A stretch of DNA of 64,000 nt from Bacteroidota bacterium. GTDB lineage: Bacteria; Bacteroidota; Bacteroidia; AKYH767-A; OLB10. Position 1 is the stretch's first letter. The number at the start of each line of letters is the position of its first letter. A program made the position numbers and the translations under genes. The notes below the pieces were generated by a model, which was not told the origin of the DNA, did not search any database, and saw only the letters and a program-made list of their open reading frames with translations. The stretch spans positions 13,927-77,926 of the forward strand of contig JADKIC010000048.1 of the NCBI GenBank assembly GCA_016721435.1, in the 5' to 3' direction. Positions 39,597 through 50,226 of the stretch are shown here, piece after piece.

Positions 39597-40580
39597 TCAT
39601 ATTTCCACGGGACTAAACTGAGTACCCATCACCTGCATGCTATCCATTTGAGGAATGGGGGGTTCACCGCTTGCATAGTATGGATTCAAACCACCATACA
39701 TTCCCATATCCGTACCATCATTGGCGGCATTTTTAGCAGACGAGGTTCCTAAAACATTAAGATCGTATCCGTAACTAAAGGTGGTGTTGACGGCTGCTTG
39801 TGTACTTACAAAGGGCCAGTCTGAACTGAGAATATTACCACTACCATAGGTGTTGAGACCGGCAATTGAAGAGTAATTATTTAAATAAGTAGTAAGTGCA
39901 AATAAAGTAGGCGTCACATTCCAGAAAACACAATTACTGATAGTAATGCCTAAAGTCCAGGGAAGCAGTCCATAAAATAGTTCAATCGCTGAAAAATTTC
40001 TATTTATAAAAGTACAATGATCCACCAGCATACTGGTAACATAAGACAGGCTTGTAAAGGGCCTGTTACCATTCTCTGAAAAAAACAAAGTATTACGGAT
40101 AATACAACTTGACATCGATGCTGAATTTAAAAATCCACTCAGTGATATACATTGGTCAACTTCAAGTGATCCGATGTGGGCATAAAGACCTAATCCATAT
40201 AAAGGACCAATTGTCCGGCAGCGACTAAAGTAAAGCGACGGATTATTCGAAACATACACTATAGAAGTTTGAAAATAAATTCCGATGCATCTATTATTAT
40301 TGCCAATTGCAAAATCGGAACCAATGACGGAATTATTTGCAAATTGTTTCACCACATTAAATCCGGCACCAATAAAAGTCAGCTCAGACTTACGTGTTGA
40401 GTGTCCTCCATATCCGCTAGAAGATCCGCAGATATATATATTATCGCCCGGAGTGGCAGCCACCACTGCACTTTCGATAGTAGTCTATTGAGCCCCGCCA
40501 ATATTATTGACGTTCAAAACTGTTGCCTCCAGTTTCAAACAGGAAAGAGAAATGGCAATTAAAACTAGTGCTTTCTTCAT
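39597..40580 (-). CDS. secreted right-handed beta-helix-like protein, in-frame stop
   Basis: The full frame begins MKKALVLIAISLSCLKLEAT (signal peptide) at ATG 40580 and would give about 327 residues. A TAG at 40487-40485 (codon 32, between NIGGAQ and TTIESAVVAATPGD) interrupts it in frame; the rest is open from a GTG at 40466. The sequence TTIESAVVAATPGDNIYICG is the usual start of parallel beta-helix (pectate-lyase-like) proteins, and repeated short strands with isolated Asn/Cys follow (CIIRNTLFF, VDHCTFINRN, ISNCVFWNV). It ends MQVMGTQFSPVEI without a T9SS domain, and typical C-terminal domains may be missing. It lies 100 bp upstream of the giant CARDB gene on the same strand... in transcription order it precedes nothing else. 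Role: surface protein, substrate unknown. Confidence 0.72.
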
Positions 40581-41295
40581 TTTAAATAATTTTTATCTTA
40601 CTATTAATTTATATGTCTAGAACTTCGGTAATTTCTCTGAATTATAGAAATAAACAATATAATAACTATTACTGGAAATATCTACCAAAATCTATTTCAA
40701 CAAACAATTTTACTACATTTCAAATGATTTTCAAAGGGAAGTATCATCAAGTTTGTAAATGGTCGGTTTGGCTTTATAATCGGTATCAGAATTAATTTCA
40801 AGAATGAAATCTTATTTATAAAAAACCACAAGTAGCACGTGCTAAGACAATAAATATGGGAAAATATTTATCGAAAAATATCAACAGTATAGATCACATC
40901 ATCCTTGCTATTACAATAAGTGTAAACTACAAGGAATGGTAATGGGATAAACAAGGATTGACTTTATAAATTATCGTTCACGATATTCAGTCTTCTACCA
41001 AAGGTAAACAAAATAAGAACTTAAAGTTAATTCAGCCTCTGAACGTGTGGAATGAACTTTGAAAATGCCCTGAAAATAACACTTGCACTACATCTTTTAT
41101 CGGCTAACCAACTCTACCCAATTCCTGATCAAACCGAAATTAGAATGGTCTGCAGAAAAGAGGTTGACGATTAAAATGCAATAAAATTGGAAATGGAGAA
41201 TTTTTAATATTTTGGTGGGATGCAATAGTAGATGATCAGGCAAAAGACAGATGAATAAATGTCATCCTACTTTTTAAAACATTTAGGTGATTTGC
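40581..41295. other. 700-bp AT-rich intergenic region
   Basis: Only short frames without support (for example 40,613-40,795) occur. No RNA gene or repeat was recognised. The promoter of the beta-helix gene must lie at its left end. Confidence 0.55.
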
Positions 41296-41332
41296 CAAAA
41301 AAAGGGAACCCTGCCCGGCAGAATTCCCTTCC
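41296..41332 (-). terminator. rho-independent terminator of the metalloprotease gene
   Basis: On the minus strand AAGGGAAT...GTTCCCTT forms an 8-bp stem with an inner CTGCCGGGCAG hairpin, followed by seven T. It lies 18 bp after the stop of the M12-like protease gene. Confidence 0.92.
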
Positions 41333-41350
41333 ATACATCTTTCGAAGCCC

Positions 41351-43216
41351 TTAGAGTTTTATCAACTTTCTGGTTATTCTTTCTTCGTTGATTTGAACAA
41401 TCAAGTAATAGATGCCTTCTTCTAAACTTTCCGTATTAATCATTTCTTCTCTTCTTCCATTCCCCAGTACCCGGTTAGAGAATACTGTGAATACAATTTT
41501 TCCCACCTGATCATAAACACTTATACTAACACTTGCCGCATCCGTAAGATCGAAAGCTGCCTTCACCTGATCCTTGAAGGGATTGGGATAAACAACAAGT
41601 TCGTTTCCGGAGCCGGCTTTTTTCAGTGTGGATGTATATGGAGAAGAATTCAGCCCGGGTGATGCAGCTATTGCAATCGGAGCACATCCAACAGAGGCAT
41701 GAAAAGTGCTTCCTGCAAGGATTTCCACATCGGGAAGTAAGCGAACACTGACACCGGCATTGAAGTTCAGATAACTATTGGGTTGCTGATTAATAAAACT
41801 ACCAACAATTTCATTCGTTGCCCACCAGCTGGTACTACTTCCTGTCATGTGCCCTCCTGACAATGCTAAATTCGTATTACAGGAAGTACATACCGTGATG
41901 CACGAAGCAGCAGCGATCGCATCCCGAATTTTGCTGGACGGTTGAAAGCCGAAACCATTCGTAAAATTAATGCCAACTGCACATCCATGACAATAACTCA
42001 TAATCGTACCTCCTGTAGCCGGTATAACGCTGCTACTTGCACATCCTCCATCTGTTCCTATACCAAAGCAGGTATTACAACCATCTATAGGCCCACCTGT
42101 CCAGTCACACCAATGCGTATGTGGAGAACCCAGGGTATGTCCGCTTTCATGCGACACCAGAAATACATCCCATGAATACGTGGGAAAGCCACCTATACTT
42201 CCATAATTAATACGGTTAAATCCATAGGAAAAAGGTCCACATATAGCATTCACATATGCAACACCTCCCCCTAATGTATCCTGAGTAGAAAGTAAGGCAG
42301 CAATATTTCCGGTATAACCATTGGTATTATAGTAGGTCTGAAATGTATTTAAGGCTGTCCCATTGCTCGTGTAGTCAAATGGATCTGCTACTGTCCAGAT
42401 GTGAATTGAACCTATTGCCAATGAAATGCTATCATTTCCATAAATGGTAGTCATTACATTGAAAATAGAATTTGTATGGTTGGTCACATTCGTGGTGGAG
42501 TTCCCTGCAGTTTGGTAATATGTGTACGCACAATCAAAAAATATCTTCGCACAATTTCCTTTAAATTGCGTTCCAAATGTGTTTAAATTATTTTGGATGC
42601 CTTTATGTTGTTGCTGATCATTATCGGCTGTTTCACATTTGAATTGTATAGGTAAACGGAAGGTCTGATCATTGAAAAATACATATTCTTCCTGATTGTT
42701 TTTCCGTCTTCCTAAATTCCAGTTGCCCGATTCATCACTGATTACACCACTTATTTCATCTTCGAATATTGATATTGCCACCAGAGAGGAAGGCTTTCCT
42801 TCTACTACACCATAATAATATCTGCCTTTATTCATTGTCACTGGATGTTTTCCTGAGGCATCTGTTATGGAAAATTCAAAATCTTCCGCATGAATCTGGT
42901 GTTGTGTAAGCAGTACATTCACTGTAGTACCACCCGGTTGTGGTATTTTAAGTTGAATCGATTTGTAATTGGCATTAAAAAGTTCTTTCAACCCCCTATC
43001 ATCCATCTTCATAGATACATAGGGGCCAATGCCTTCTTCGATTTGATTTACGGGTGTACTGAATATTCCGGCAGGATAAAAGACTTCGTTTTGTAATTGC
43101 AATTGATCAATAGAAGTTTGCGCAGGCCATTGACGACTATCTGATAGCTGTCCGTAGGATGACCAGAAGGACAAACACGACAGCAGTGTAATATATATAT
43201 GTTTTCTTATTTTCAT
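41351..43216 (-). CDS. secreted M12-type zinc metalloprotease with T9SS domain
   Basis: An intact 621-residue preproprotein with signal peptide (IYITLLSCLSFWSSYGQ). A propeptide of about 180 residues follows, then a metzincin catalytic domain with HESGHTLGSPHTH (HExxHxxGxxH, about residues 352-364) and the Met-turn segment TIMSYCH (about 405). Several Cys pairs (CDWTGGPIDGCNTCFG) fit an extracellular reprolysin/ADAM-like fold. The C-terminal 75 residues form a type A T9SS sorting domain (ELVVYPNPFKDQVKA, ISVYDQVGKIVF, EEGIYYLIVQ, RKLIKL). It is exported and probably degrades proteins outside the cell. It is a single-gene unit with its own terminator. Confidence 0.95.
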   Translation of the reverse strand: MKIRKHIYITLLSCLSFWSSYGQLSDSRQWPAQTSIDQLQLQNEVFYPAGIFSTPVNQIEEGIGPYVSMKMDDRGLKELFNANYKSIQLKIPQPGGTTVNVLLTQHQIHAEDFEFSITDASGKHPVTMNKGRYYYGVVEGKPSSLVAISIFEDEISGVISDESGNWNLGRRKNNQEEYVFFNDQTFRLPIQFKCETADNDQQQHKGIQNNLNTFGTQFKGNCAKIFFDCAYTYYQTAGNSTTNVTNHTNSIFNVMTTIYGNDSISLAIGSIHIWTVADPFDYTSNGTALNTFQTYYNTNGYTGNIAALLSTQDTLGGGVAYVNAICGPFSYGFNRINYGSIGGFPTYSWDVFLVSHESGHTLGSPHTHWCDWTGGPIDGCNTCFGIGTDGGCASSSVIPATGGTIMSYCHGCAVGINFTNGFGFQPSSKIRDAIAAASCITVCTSCNTNLALSGGHMTGSSTSWWATNEIVGSFINQQPNSYLNFNAGVSVRLLPDVEILAGSTFHASVGCAPIAIAASPGLNSSPYTSTLKKAGSGNELVVYPNPFKDQVKAAFDLTDAASVSISVYDQVGKIVFTVFSNRVLGNGRREEMINTESLEEGIYYLIVQINEERITRKLIKL

Positions 43217-43265
43217 GATATCTGATTAATTAAATAATTTATTGAAATGAAATGGGGTCCAAAAA

Positions 43266-44196
43266 TTATTTCTTCAGATCATCAATTTGTTTTTGCATAG
43301 CTTCCAATGTAGTTTTCAACTGCTGGTTTTCTTTATACAGTTGAATAATATACAATGTATTTTCTTCTACTTTCTCTACCACTTTCCCTGTCATTTCTCC
43401 TACGCTCATTCCGGCCGACTCCACTTCTTCTGCACTTGGCATGCCCGGCAGATGTCCATGCAATTGAATATGTTCATCTACTTCACTAATTGATTTGAGC
43501 GGATAGCCTGCTTCAAAAACATAATCCGGGAAGGGCTGCAATTGTACTTTTAATTCTTCGCAAATAATTTTACCACCTACTGCCAATTTGTAAGTAGCAG
43601 AAGGGCTGGCGCCGATACCTGCATTTCCGTTTTGATTTATTGTCATTAAATTACTAGCACTACCGTTTACCACAAAACCTCCGCCACCACCCTGGCCAAT
43701 ATCAACAATTGAAGAACCTGCACCTGTATATCGTACAATAGCACCTGCACCTCCGACTGAGGAAAACTCTCCAACAAGTCGCATTCCATTGCCGATTCCA
43801 AAATTATTATACACATTAAAGAAATTACCTCCATCATCCTTCACATGGAATTTTGCAATACCTGTAAACGGAGTATTACTTCCAATTGCCACCGCGCCTT
43901 GAATAATAGCCCCAACCGGCATAGGCTGAACCTATAGAGAGATTGCCTTTTACATCTAATCTGTTCTGAGGTGTTGATGTCGCAATTCCTACACGACCGG
44001 AACTGTTAATGACCATACGCGTCGCATTCTTGGTTTTAAAATACAAAGCTTTGGTATCCGTAGTGCCCAGGAAATTTGTACCGGGAACTGTGCCCGCATT
44101 TCCGGTCAATGACCATTGTGCATTTACAGTTTGCGCCTGAAACATTCCAAGAAACAGACTCGCAGCAATCATTAATTTAATGTTTGTTTTTTTCAT
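43266..44196 (-). CDS. secreted protein with tail-fibre/chaperone-like C-terminus, frameshifted
   Basis: The protein has a signal peptide (MIAASLFLGMFQAQTVNAQ) and Gly-rich repeats of the type WSLTGNAGTVPGTNFLGTTD, RVGIATSTPQNRLDVKGNLS and NAGIGASPSATYKLAVGGKI, as in Bacteroidota proteins related to phage tail fibres. The C-terminus (DYVFEAGYPLKSISEVDEHI, GHLPGMPSAEEVESAGMSVG) followed by a coiled coil ending KQIDDLKK looks like the trimerising intramolecular chaperone-type domain. The frame breaks near 43,905, between LSIGSAYAG and PVGAIIQGAVAIGS. Total is about 305 residues. It is a probable trimeric surface fibre; function unknown. Confidence 0.8.
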
Positions 44197-44568
44197 AAGA
44201 ATTCTATATATATTGTTTTAGTTTCATTTAAATCGTTAAATGGAGTCTGAAATTACTTTAAAATGTAAGGCTTTACCATGAGCACAATACACATTAGAGT
44301 ATCTGCTCCCATTAAATTATACATCTCAAAATAAACCCAACGAACTCCTCAAATAAACCGGGACAATTAATTTCAATTCAATACTACAAAATTTAATCAT
44401 ACGATCAAAATAAAATTAAAACTCATTTCAATTTCGAAAAACATGAAAGAAATTTGATCTGGCTGATAATAAGGTATTTGCGGATGGATATTACGATATT
44501 CTTCGCGCAGTTAAAAAGGAGAACACAAAAAAGAAATCAGACTTAAAAAAAACAAAAGACGTAAGAAA
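44197..44568. other. AT-rich intergenic region
   Basis: No gene, RNA or repeat was recognised between the PhnA-family gene and the fibre-like gene; it should contain the fibre gene promoter. Confidence 0.55.
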
Positions 44569-45150
44569 TTACGAAGATTTCCTGACAAACTTTGTCAAAA
44601 TCACTATTTGCTGTCCCTCTATTTTACCTTCTATCTGCTCCGTATTATCGGAAACAGTCCTGATATTTTTTACCACCGTTCCTATTTTGGCATTGATTTG
44701 CGACCCTTTTACATCGAGGGATTTGATAAGCGACACAGTGTCTCCGGTACGCAAGAGTGCGCCATTACAATCACGGTGCATATCTCCGGCATCCGACTCC
44801 AGGTGATCACCGCTGGCCTTCGCCCACTCCATTGTATCGTCATCGAGGTACATCTGATCGATCAGATCCGCTGCCCAGGTTTCATTTTTCAATCTATTGA
44901 GCAAACGCCAGGAAACTACCTGTACAGGTATCACATCACTCCACATACTATCGCGTAAACAGGTCCAATGTGCGGCATTGAGCTCTTCTTTTTTGTCAAG
45001 CTGATCCAGACAAGTTTTGCAAATCAAGATAGCTGCATCTCCATAGGATTCTCCCTGCGGTGGTACATTGTAGATGGAAAGATGCTCTGTTGCTTTGCAC
45101 AACTCACAGGTATTACCACTTCTCTCTTTTAGTACGTCTATTACGCTCAT
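44569..45150 (-). CDS. phnA: PhnA-family zinc-ribbon protein
   Basis: About 193 residues from ATG 45150 (MSVIDVLKERSGNTCELC); seven upstream in-frame codons to 45171 look untranslated. The N-terminal part has a zinc-binding set, CELC and CKTC. The C-terminal 70 residues are the conserved PhnA SH3-like domain (DCNGALLRTGDTVSLIKSL, DVKGSQINAKIGTVVKNIR, IEGKIEGQQIVILTKFVRK). Despite the old name alkylphosphonate utilisation protein, PhnA is widespread without phosphonate genes and its function is unclear. It is soluble and intact. Neighbours (nitroreductase, fibre protein) give no hint. Confidence 0.92.
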   Translation of the reverse strand: MSVIDVLKERSGNTCELCKATEHLSIYNVPPQGESYGDAAILICKTCLDQLDKKEELNAAHWTCLRDSMWSDVIPVQVVSWRLLNRLKNETWAADLIDQMYLDDDTMEWAKASGDHLESDAGDMHRDCNGALLRTGDTVSLIKSLDVKGSQINAKIGTVVKNIRTVSDNTEQIEGKIEGQQIVILTKFVRKSS

Positions 45151-45343
45151 GCTTGTTCGTTTGAGATGCAATAGTAGTGAATTCTGTCAAATAGGCAATC
45201 CCGCCCTCCTGCAACCGACTTCAACATAATATCTTACTCCGGAAATTACACTGTAATAAGCGTAAAAATTGAATGCTATTACACGAACAAAAAAATCTTT
45301 CCTATTTAAAAAGTCAAAATATCCAATATCATTCAACAGATCT

Positions 45344-46065
45344 TCATCTCTCAAATATCACTTCTTCATTCGGCACCCTAAAACGCGGCCCCCAAATGCC
45401 GGCTTCCGTGCCTTTTCCAACGGAAACGATCATGTTTATCTCTGCTCCCCGTGGTAATCCGAGAGCTCGCTTTACCCGAATTTCGTCGAATCCTTCCATA
45501 GGACAAGAGTGAAAACCTTCGGCGGCAATACTCAACATAAAAGTTTGAGCAGCGAGAGCACAGGATTTATGCACCATGATGCGCTGTTGTGCGCTACCCC
45601 CACTACGAAAAAAGGGACGGGAGAGTCCTATGAAGAAGCTGATAATTCTTTTAACACCATTCAGAATTCCCAGCGGATCTTGGCGGTAGAGCAAGGGCAT
45701 AATCACGCCATAATACTTCAATGCCTTTTTTGAATGGATGTTGGTTCTCCTTTGATCGTTGACTTAATTCGATTCAAATTCCATGCTGCCCGCTCCTTCC
45801 ATTTATCCCGGCGTGTCACAAATACCACCATTTGCTTTGCTGTCTTTGCTGCCTGTTGGTCCATGCAAAGTGGGACAAACTTTTTCCGCACTTCCTCCGA
45901 ACGAAGCCAATAAAACTCCCAGAGCTGCATATTGCTGCTATTGGGCGACAAGACGGCATGTTCTAAACTTCTTCTAATGACATCAGCCGGAATTTCAACA
46001 TTGGGGTCAAACTTTCGGTTGGAACGACGAAAAGCTACTATCTCCTGAAACTCGCGGCTGTACAT
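45344..46065 (-). CDS. nitroreductase family flavoprotein, one frameshift
   Basis: MYSREFQEIVAFRRSNRKFD and VIRRSLEHAVLSPNSSNMQLW are the FMN-binding N-terminus of nitroreductases. The second part, CALAAQTFMLSIAAEGFHSCPMEGF and RGAEINMIVSVGKG, is the second FMN/NADPH-binding region. The frames change at about 45,720 (TSIQKR then ALKYYGVIMPLLY). Repaired length is about 240 residues. It is an NAD(P)H-dependent FMN reductase of nitro- or other electrophilic compounds in the cytoplasm; physiological substrate unknown. It is monocistronic as far as can be seen. Confidence 0.88.
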
Positions 46066-46253
46066 ACATGATAAATTATCAAACGAAGGTAGGGGATTAA
46101 ATCGAGCAATGAACTAACCTTACTCTTCATTTTAAAAATGAAATTTGGCGGATCACTTACCTACATTTACTTCACCTATTTCCATACATAAAAAAATCTT
46201 AGTAGTTAAAATTAACAAGATAAATCTCAATCGTGAAATCTTTTGTATGCGTA

Positions 46254-48475
46254 TTACTTTTGAATTTCTACCTTTCCATACCATTCCGAACCATCTGAGG
46301 CAGTTCCAAAAATTAAATAAAAGCCGTTCTCTAATGGACGTAAGTCAACTGAATGTATATTGTCCTTCAAAAAGCGTTGTTCTATTTTTCTTCCGGTAAC
46401 ATCATAAACATCCAGTTCATCAATTTTTATTTCTTCATTCCAGGAAAATATCCCCTCCCCCGGGTTAGGCCGGAGAATGAATGGTAATTTCCGTGTGATT
46501 TCATTTATTCCTGTGAGCGTCACCTGATGACAGGAAGAGGTGTCCTGACATCCGTTACCAAACTGAAGCACTACAGCATAATTTCCGCTCGATGTTGGAA
46601 CAAAATATGGAAGCCCGGAGAACACCACCGGGTTTCCGGTATTACAATCAATCCAGATATACAGAACGGAAGGTGACTGGGGCCAGAGTGTATCTCCCGA
46701 TTGAATTACTGTAGTATCAATTTCCTCGATGGTCAGATCAACAGTGACCACACTGTCGCAGCCCGCGTTATTCGTTAAAGTGAGCGTGTAAATACCGGAG
46801 GTATCCCAGGCAGTTCCGGACAGATCAGAATAACTCAAACAAGCTGTAGCAGCATAAGAATAGGAATTGCTATAACGAACATCCACATTAAGTTCAACCA
46901 GGCTGTCACATCCTGCTGCATTTTGATAATATAAAGGATAGCTACCACTACTGGTATAATACTGTCCGTCATGCAACACAGAATCACAGGCAGCTAACAA
47001 AATACTGGAAGGAAGCGAACTGCACTGACTCATTTTTTGAAGATAAAGACGGTAACCGCCATTGGGGACTAAAGTCAAAACACTATCACCTGGATCATAG
47101 TCACCAATACTGTTGAATTGCCCGGTCGTGATCACATTAAAGCTGGCATCCACGGCAATGGAGGTGCCGTATTCTATAGAACTAGTGCCTCCAATGCGAA
47201 CGCCCCAGCGGTATTGACAAATACTGTCAAGTTTTACAATAAATGTACTGCCACCGGGAATCGTATCCACTCCCGGACCCGGGTCCAGATCAAGAGGTGA
47301 ATTACTAATGCAATGGCCGGTCAGATAGATGTTAGACGAGTCATCTATTGTGAAAGAAAAACCGTAATCATCACCGGCTCCTCCAATGGCACCGGCCCAG
47401 ACAAATTGACCGCTGCTGTCCAGTTTACTCAGAAATGCCTGGCGCAAATGCCCGGGATCTGTTAACAGATAAGTACCTGATGGAGATGGATCCAGGTCCA
47501 GCGTATCCCGGAATTGACCAATCGTTAACACATTTCCTTGCTTGTCCACATCAATATCCCATGCAAAATCGGAATACAGGTTACCATTAAAGGAACGTGC
47601 CCATTTAAAATTAGTGGCGGAGTCGAGTTTCAAAATAAAAATGTCCCCTCCCGGAGCATTAGGTAAATTCGCGATTCCGGGACCCAGATCTAAATCAAGT
47701 GTACTGGTAAAATAGCGACCGGCCAAATAAATATTTCCGAAAGGATCGGCTTTCAGGTTCTTAATTAACTCCTGTCCGCTGGTGCTTCCTAATTGAATGG
47801 CCCTGATAAAATGCCCGGTATCATTCAGTTTAACTATGAACATATCAGAAGAAGTAGTTGATGCAGTTAAATAATAAGTAGCCAATGTAGCAGTGTCCGG
47901 ATCAAAATCTGTCTGGCCTGTAAACTCTCCCGACACATACATATTTCCCAAAAGATCGATGGAAAGGGAAGGATTTGTTTGTGTTCCTGTTGATTCAAAA
48001 TGAGCGGCACGGACAAAATTTGCGGAGGGAGAGAGCGTCAATAGAAAGATGCCATCGTTCGACGCAAGATTATACGTTCCCACGCCAGGATCAAAATCAA
48101 CTGTACCGGCAAATATCCCGGCGATAACCACATTCCCTGTGGATCCAGCTGAATGCACGAGCCGTTATCATCACCTGCACCACCAATGCGAATGGCCCAT
48201 TGAAATTGACCTGCTGCATTCATCTTCATTACAAAAGCATCCCTCATCGCAGAAGATGAATTTGTAAGTGTAAATACATTCATCGGATCCGGATCGAAAT
48301 CCAAAGTACCGGTGAATGATCCGGTCGTATAAACATTACCGGAAAGATCAACCACCATTGAATTAGCATGCAGGTTCAGTTCACCTGCCATGCGGTGTGC
48401 CCACATCAACGTAGGTGTTTGTGCCTTTATGAACGAACCTGATAGCAACAAGATACTAAGAAAGAAATTTCTCAT
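46254..48475 (-). CDS. SBBP-repeat secreted propeller protein with T9SS domain, one frameshift
   Basis: The signal peptide (MRNFFLSILLLSGSFIKAQ) is followed by SBBP/beta-propeller blades, each with the pattern D-xxGNxYxTGxFxGTxDFDP and FxxKLDxxGxFxWA (VDLSGNVYTTGSFTGTLDFD, PFGNIYLAGRYFTSTLDLD...). About eight blades cover residues 25-420. Ig-like Cys-rich repeats come next (ACDSVLHDGQYYTSSGSY, AACLSYSDLSGTAWDT...). A T9SS domain ends it (FILRPNPGEGIFSW, LDVYDVTGRKIEQ, LENGFYLIFG). The frame is broken near 48,130-48,140 (LDPQG then NVVIAGIF). Length is about 740 residues. A good promoter lies 18 bp before the start. Confidence 0.9.
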
Positions 48476-48492
48476 ACTGATGATTTTTTACA

Positions 48493-48523
48493 AAAGTATG
48501 GAAGTGAACAATAGCCACCAATA
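48493..48523 (-). promoter_or_regulatory. Bacteroidota-type promoter of the SBBP gene
   Basis: On the minus strand TTG, 20 bases, then TACTTTTG matches the TTTG / TAnnTTTG primary-sigma consensus of Bacteroidota at the right spacing, leaving a leader of roughly 12-15 bases before ATG 48475. Confidence 0.7.
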
Positions 48524-48641
48524 AGCCCCTGTAGTGAAGTACGATTTTTGTGTAATAGAAAGATTGCTTTCTCACAAATGATAGCTCTTCTGAATCACCT
48601 CAATTATAAATCATTGAACAGCAAACGTTCTTCGATGAGCT

Positions 48642-49912
48642 GTGTTCAGTGAATCTCCGTACCTTTACTCCAAATTCAACCGTTTGAAATTTCAAGACTT
48701 TAACTTCTCCGAAGGGCTCCAACAGGGCCTCGATGCCATGGGCTTCAACGACCCTACTCCCATACAGGAAATGGCTATTCCTATCATTCTCGAAGGACAT
48801 GATCTTGTTGCCTGTGCCCAAACCGGAACAGGTAAAACAGCATCCTATGTATTACCTGTTCTTGATCGCATCTCCCGCTCCGACCATAGCCATCTGAATA
48901 CATTAATCATCGCACCTACCCGGGAACTGGCACAGCAAATCGATCAGCAGATAGAAGGCTTTAGCTACTTTCTACCGGTAAGTTCTATTCCTATTTATGG
49001 TGGTGGAGATGGGATGATTTGGGAACAACAGAAAAAAGCATTGCGCGAAGGGGCTGATATGATTATCGCCACTCCCGGAAGATTGCTATCGATGATGGGA
49101 TCTGAAGATGTTGATTTTAGTCACTTGCAACATCTGGTGCTGGATGAAGCGGACCGTATGCTCGACATGGGTTTTTATGAAGATATCATTCGCATTATTA
49201 AAATGCTTCCTGCAAAACGTCAGACGATGTTGTTTTCCGCTACCATGCCTGCACGCATACGAACGATGGCCAATAAAATTCTGCACCAGCCGAAAGAAGT
49301 GAGCATTGCTGTGTCACGACCGGCAGATAAAATACGTCAGGAATTTTATTATATCAACAACGATCAGAAGTTACCGATGACCATTGACATTCTCAAAAAC
49401 CCGGAATATCAATCTGCGATCATCTTTGCTTCCACGAAAGAAAATGTAAAACGATTGAATATTGCTTTACAAAAAGCGGGCTTACAAACATCCGCTTTCC
49501 ACTCTGACCTGGAACAATTGCAACGCGAACAACTGATGCGTGATTTTAAAAGCAAGAAGACGAAGGTGCTGGTGGGCACGGATGTTTTGTCGCGGGGCAT
49601 TGATGTGGAAGGAATCAGTCTGGTTTTGAATTTCGATGTCCCACCTGATCCGGAAGATTATATTCACAGTGTAGGAAGAACAGCTCGTGCCGAGAATTCA
49701 GGCGTTGCTATCACCTTTGTCAATACCCACGATCGGCAGCGTTTTCAGCGAATAGAAAACTAATCGGACATAAACTCGAAGTGACGGCTGTGCCTGAAAA
49801 TATTGGTGTTTCGGCTGATGTGAGCGCTCCGGTGAAGAGCAGAAGGCCGCAGCGGAGACCCCCATCAAAAGGGAATTCCTCCCGGAATGGATCCGGGTCG
49901 GGGAAGGTGTAA
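48642..49912 (+). CDS. DEAD-box RNA helicase, frameshift near the 3' end
   Basis: RhlE-type helicase core. The Q-motif region is FNDPTPIQEMAIPII, motif I AQTGTGKT (about residue 59), Ia PTRELAQQ, II VLDEADRM (about 166), III SATMP, IV IIFASTKENVK, V GTDVLSRGIDVEG and VI HSVGRTARAE. A stop after RFQRIEN at 49763 is caused by a missing base. The next frame continues LIGHKLEVTAVPENIG and a basic tail RRPQRRPPSKGNSS to TAA at 49912. The start is uncertain: GTG at 48642, or TTG at 48684 giving LKFQDFNF as the usual N-terminus. It unwinds RNA duplexes with ATP in ribosome assembly or RNA decay. Confidence 0.94.
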
Positions 49913-50226
49913 AAAATAAATTAGTTAGTTTCAATTAATCAAATATTCTGCCCCTACTGTTCTGTTTTTGTGAGGAATTGAAACCGTTATGGAGGCCGCC
50001 TTGTAACTCGATTTATAACGAGGATAAAAATGTGGAATAATCCATATAATATGCTTTAAATCTTTATTAAATAAATGCAATTTTCAAGTTAATAGATCCG
50101 ATATTAAATTTTATTTTTCAACACATGTGAGTTTCTTGTTGTACTGTTGGATTTCTTTTTTAGCTTTCAAACTGTAACTTATGTTCCAACTAACAGCAAA
50201 CTCCACTCATTCACCTCTTTCTTTCT
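49913..50226. other. intergenic region with candidate promoter
   Basis: TTG at 50139-50141, 19 bases, then TAGCTTTC (50161-50168) approximates a Bacteroidota promoter for the repeat protein gene. No other feature was found. Confidence 0.4.
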
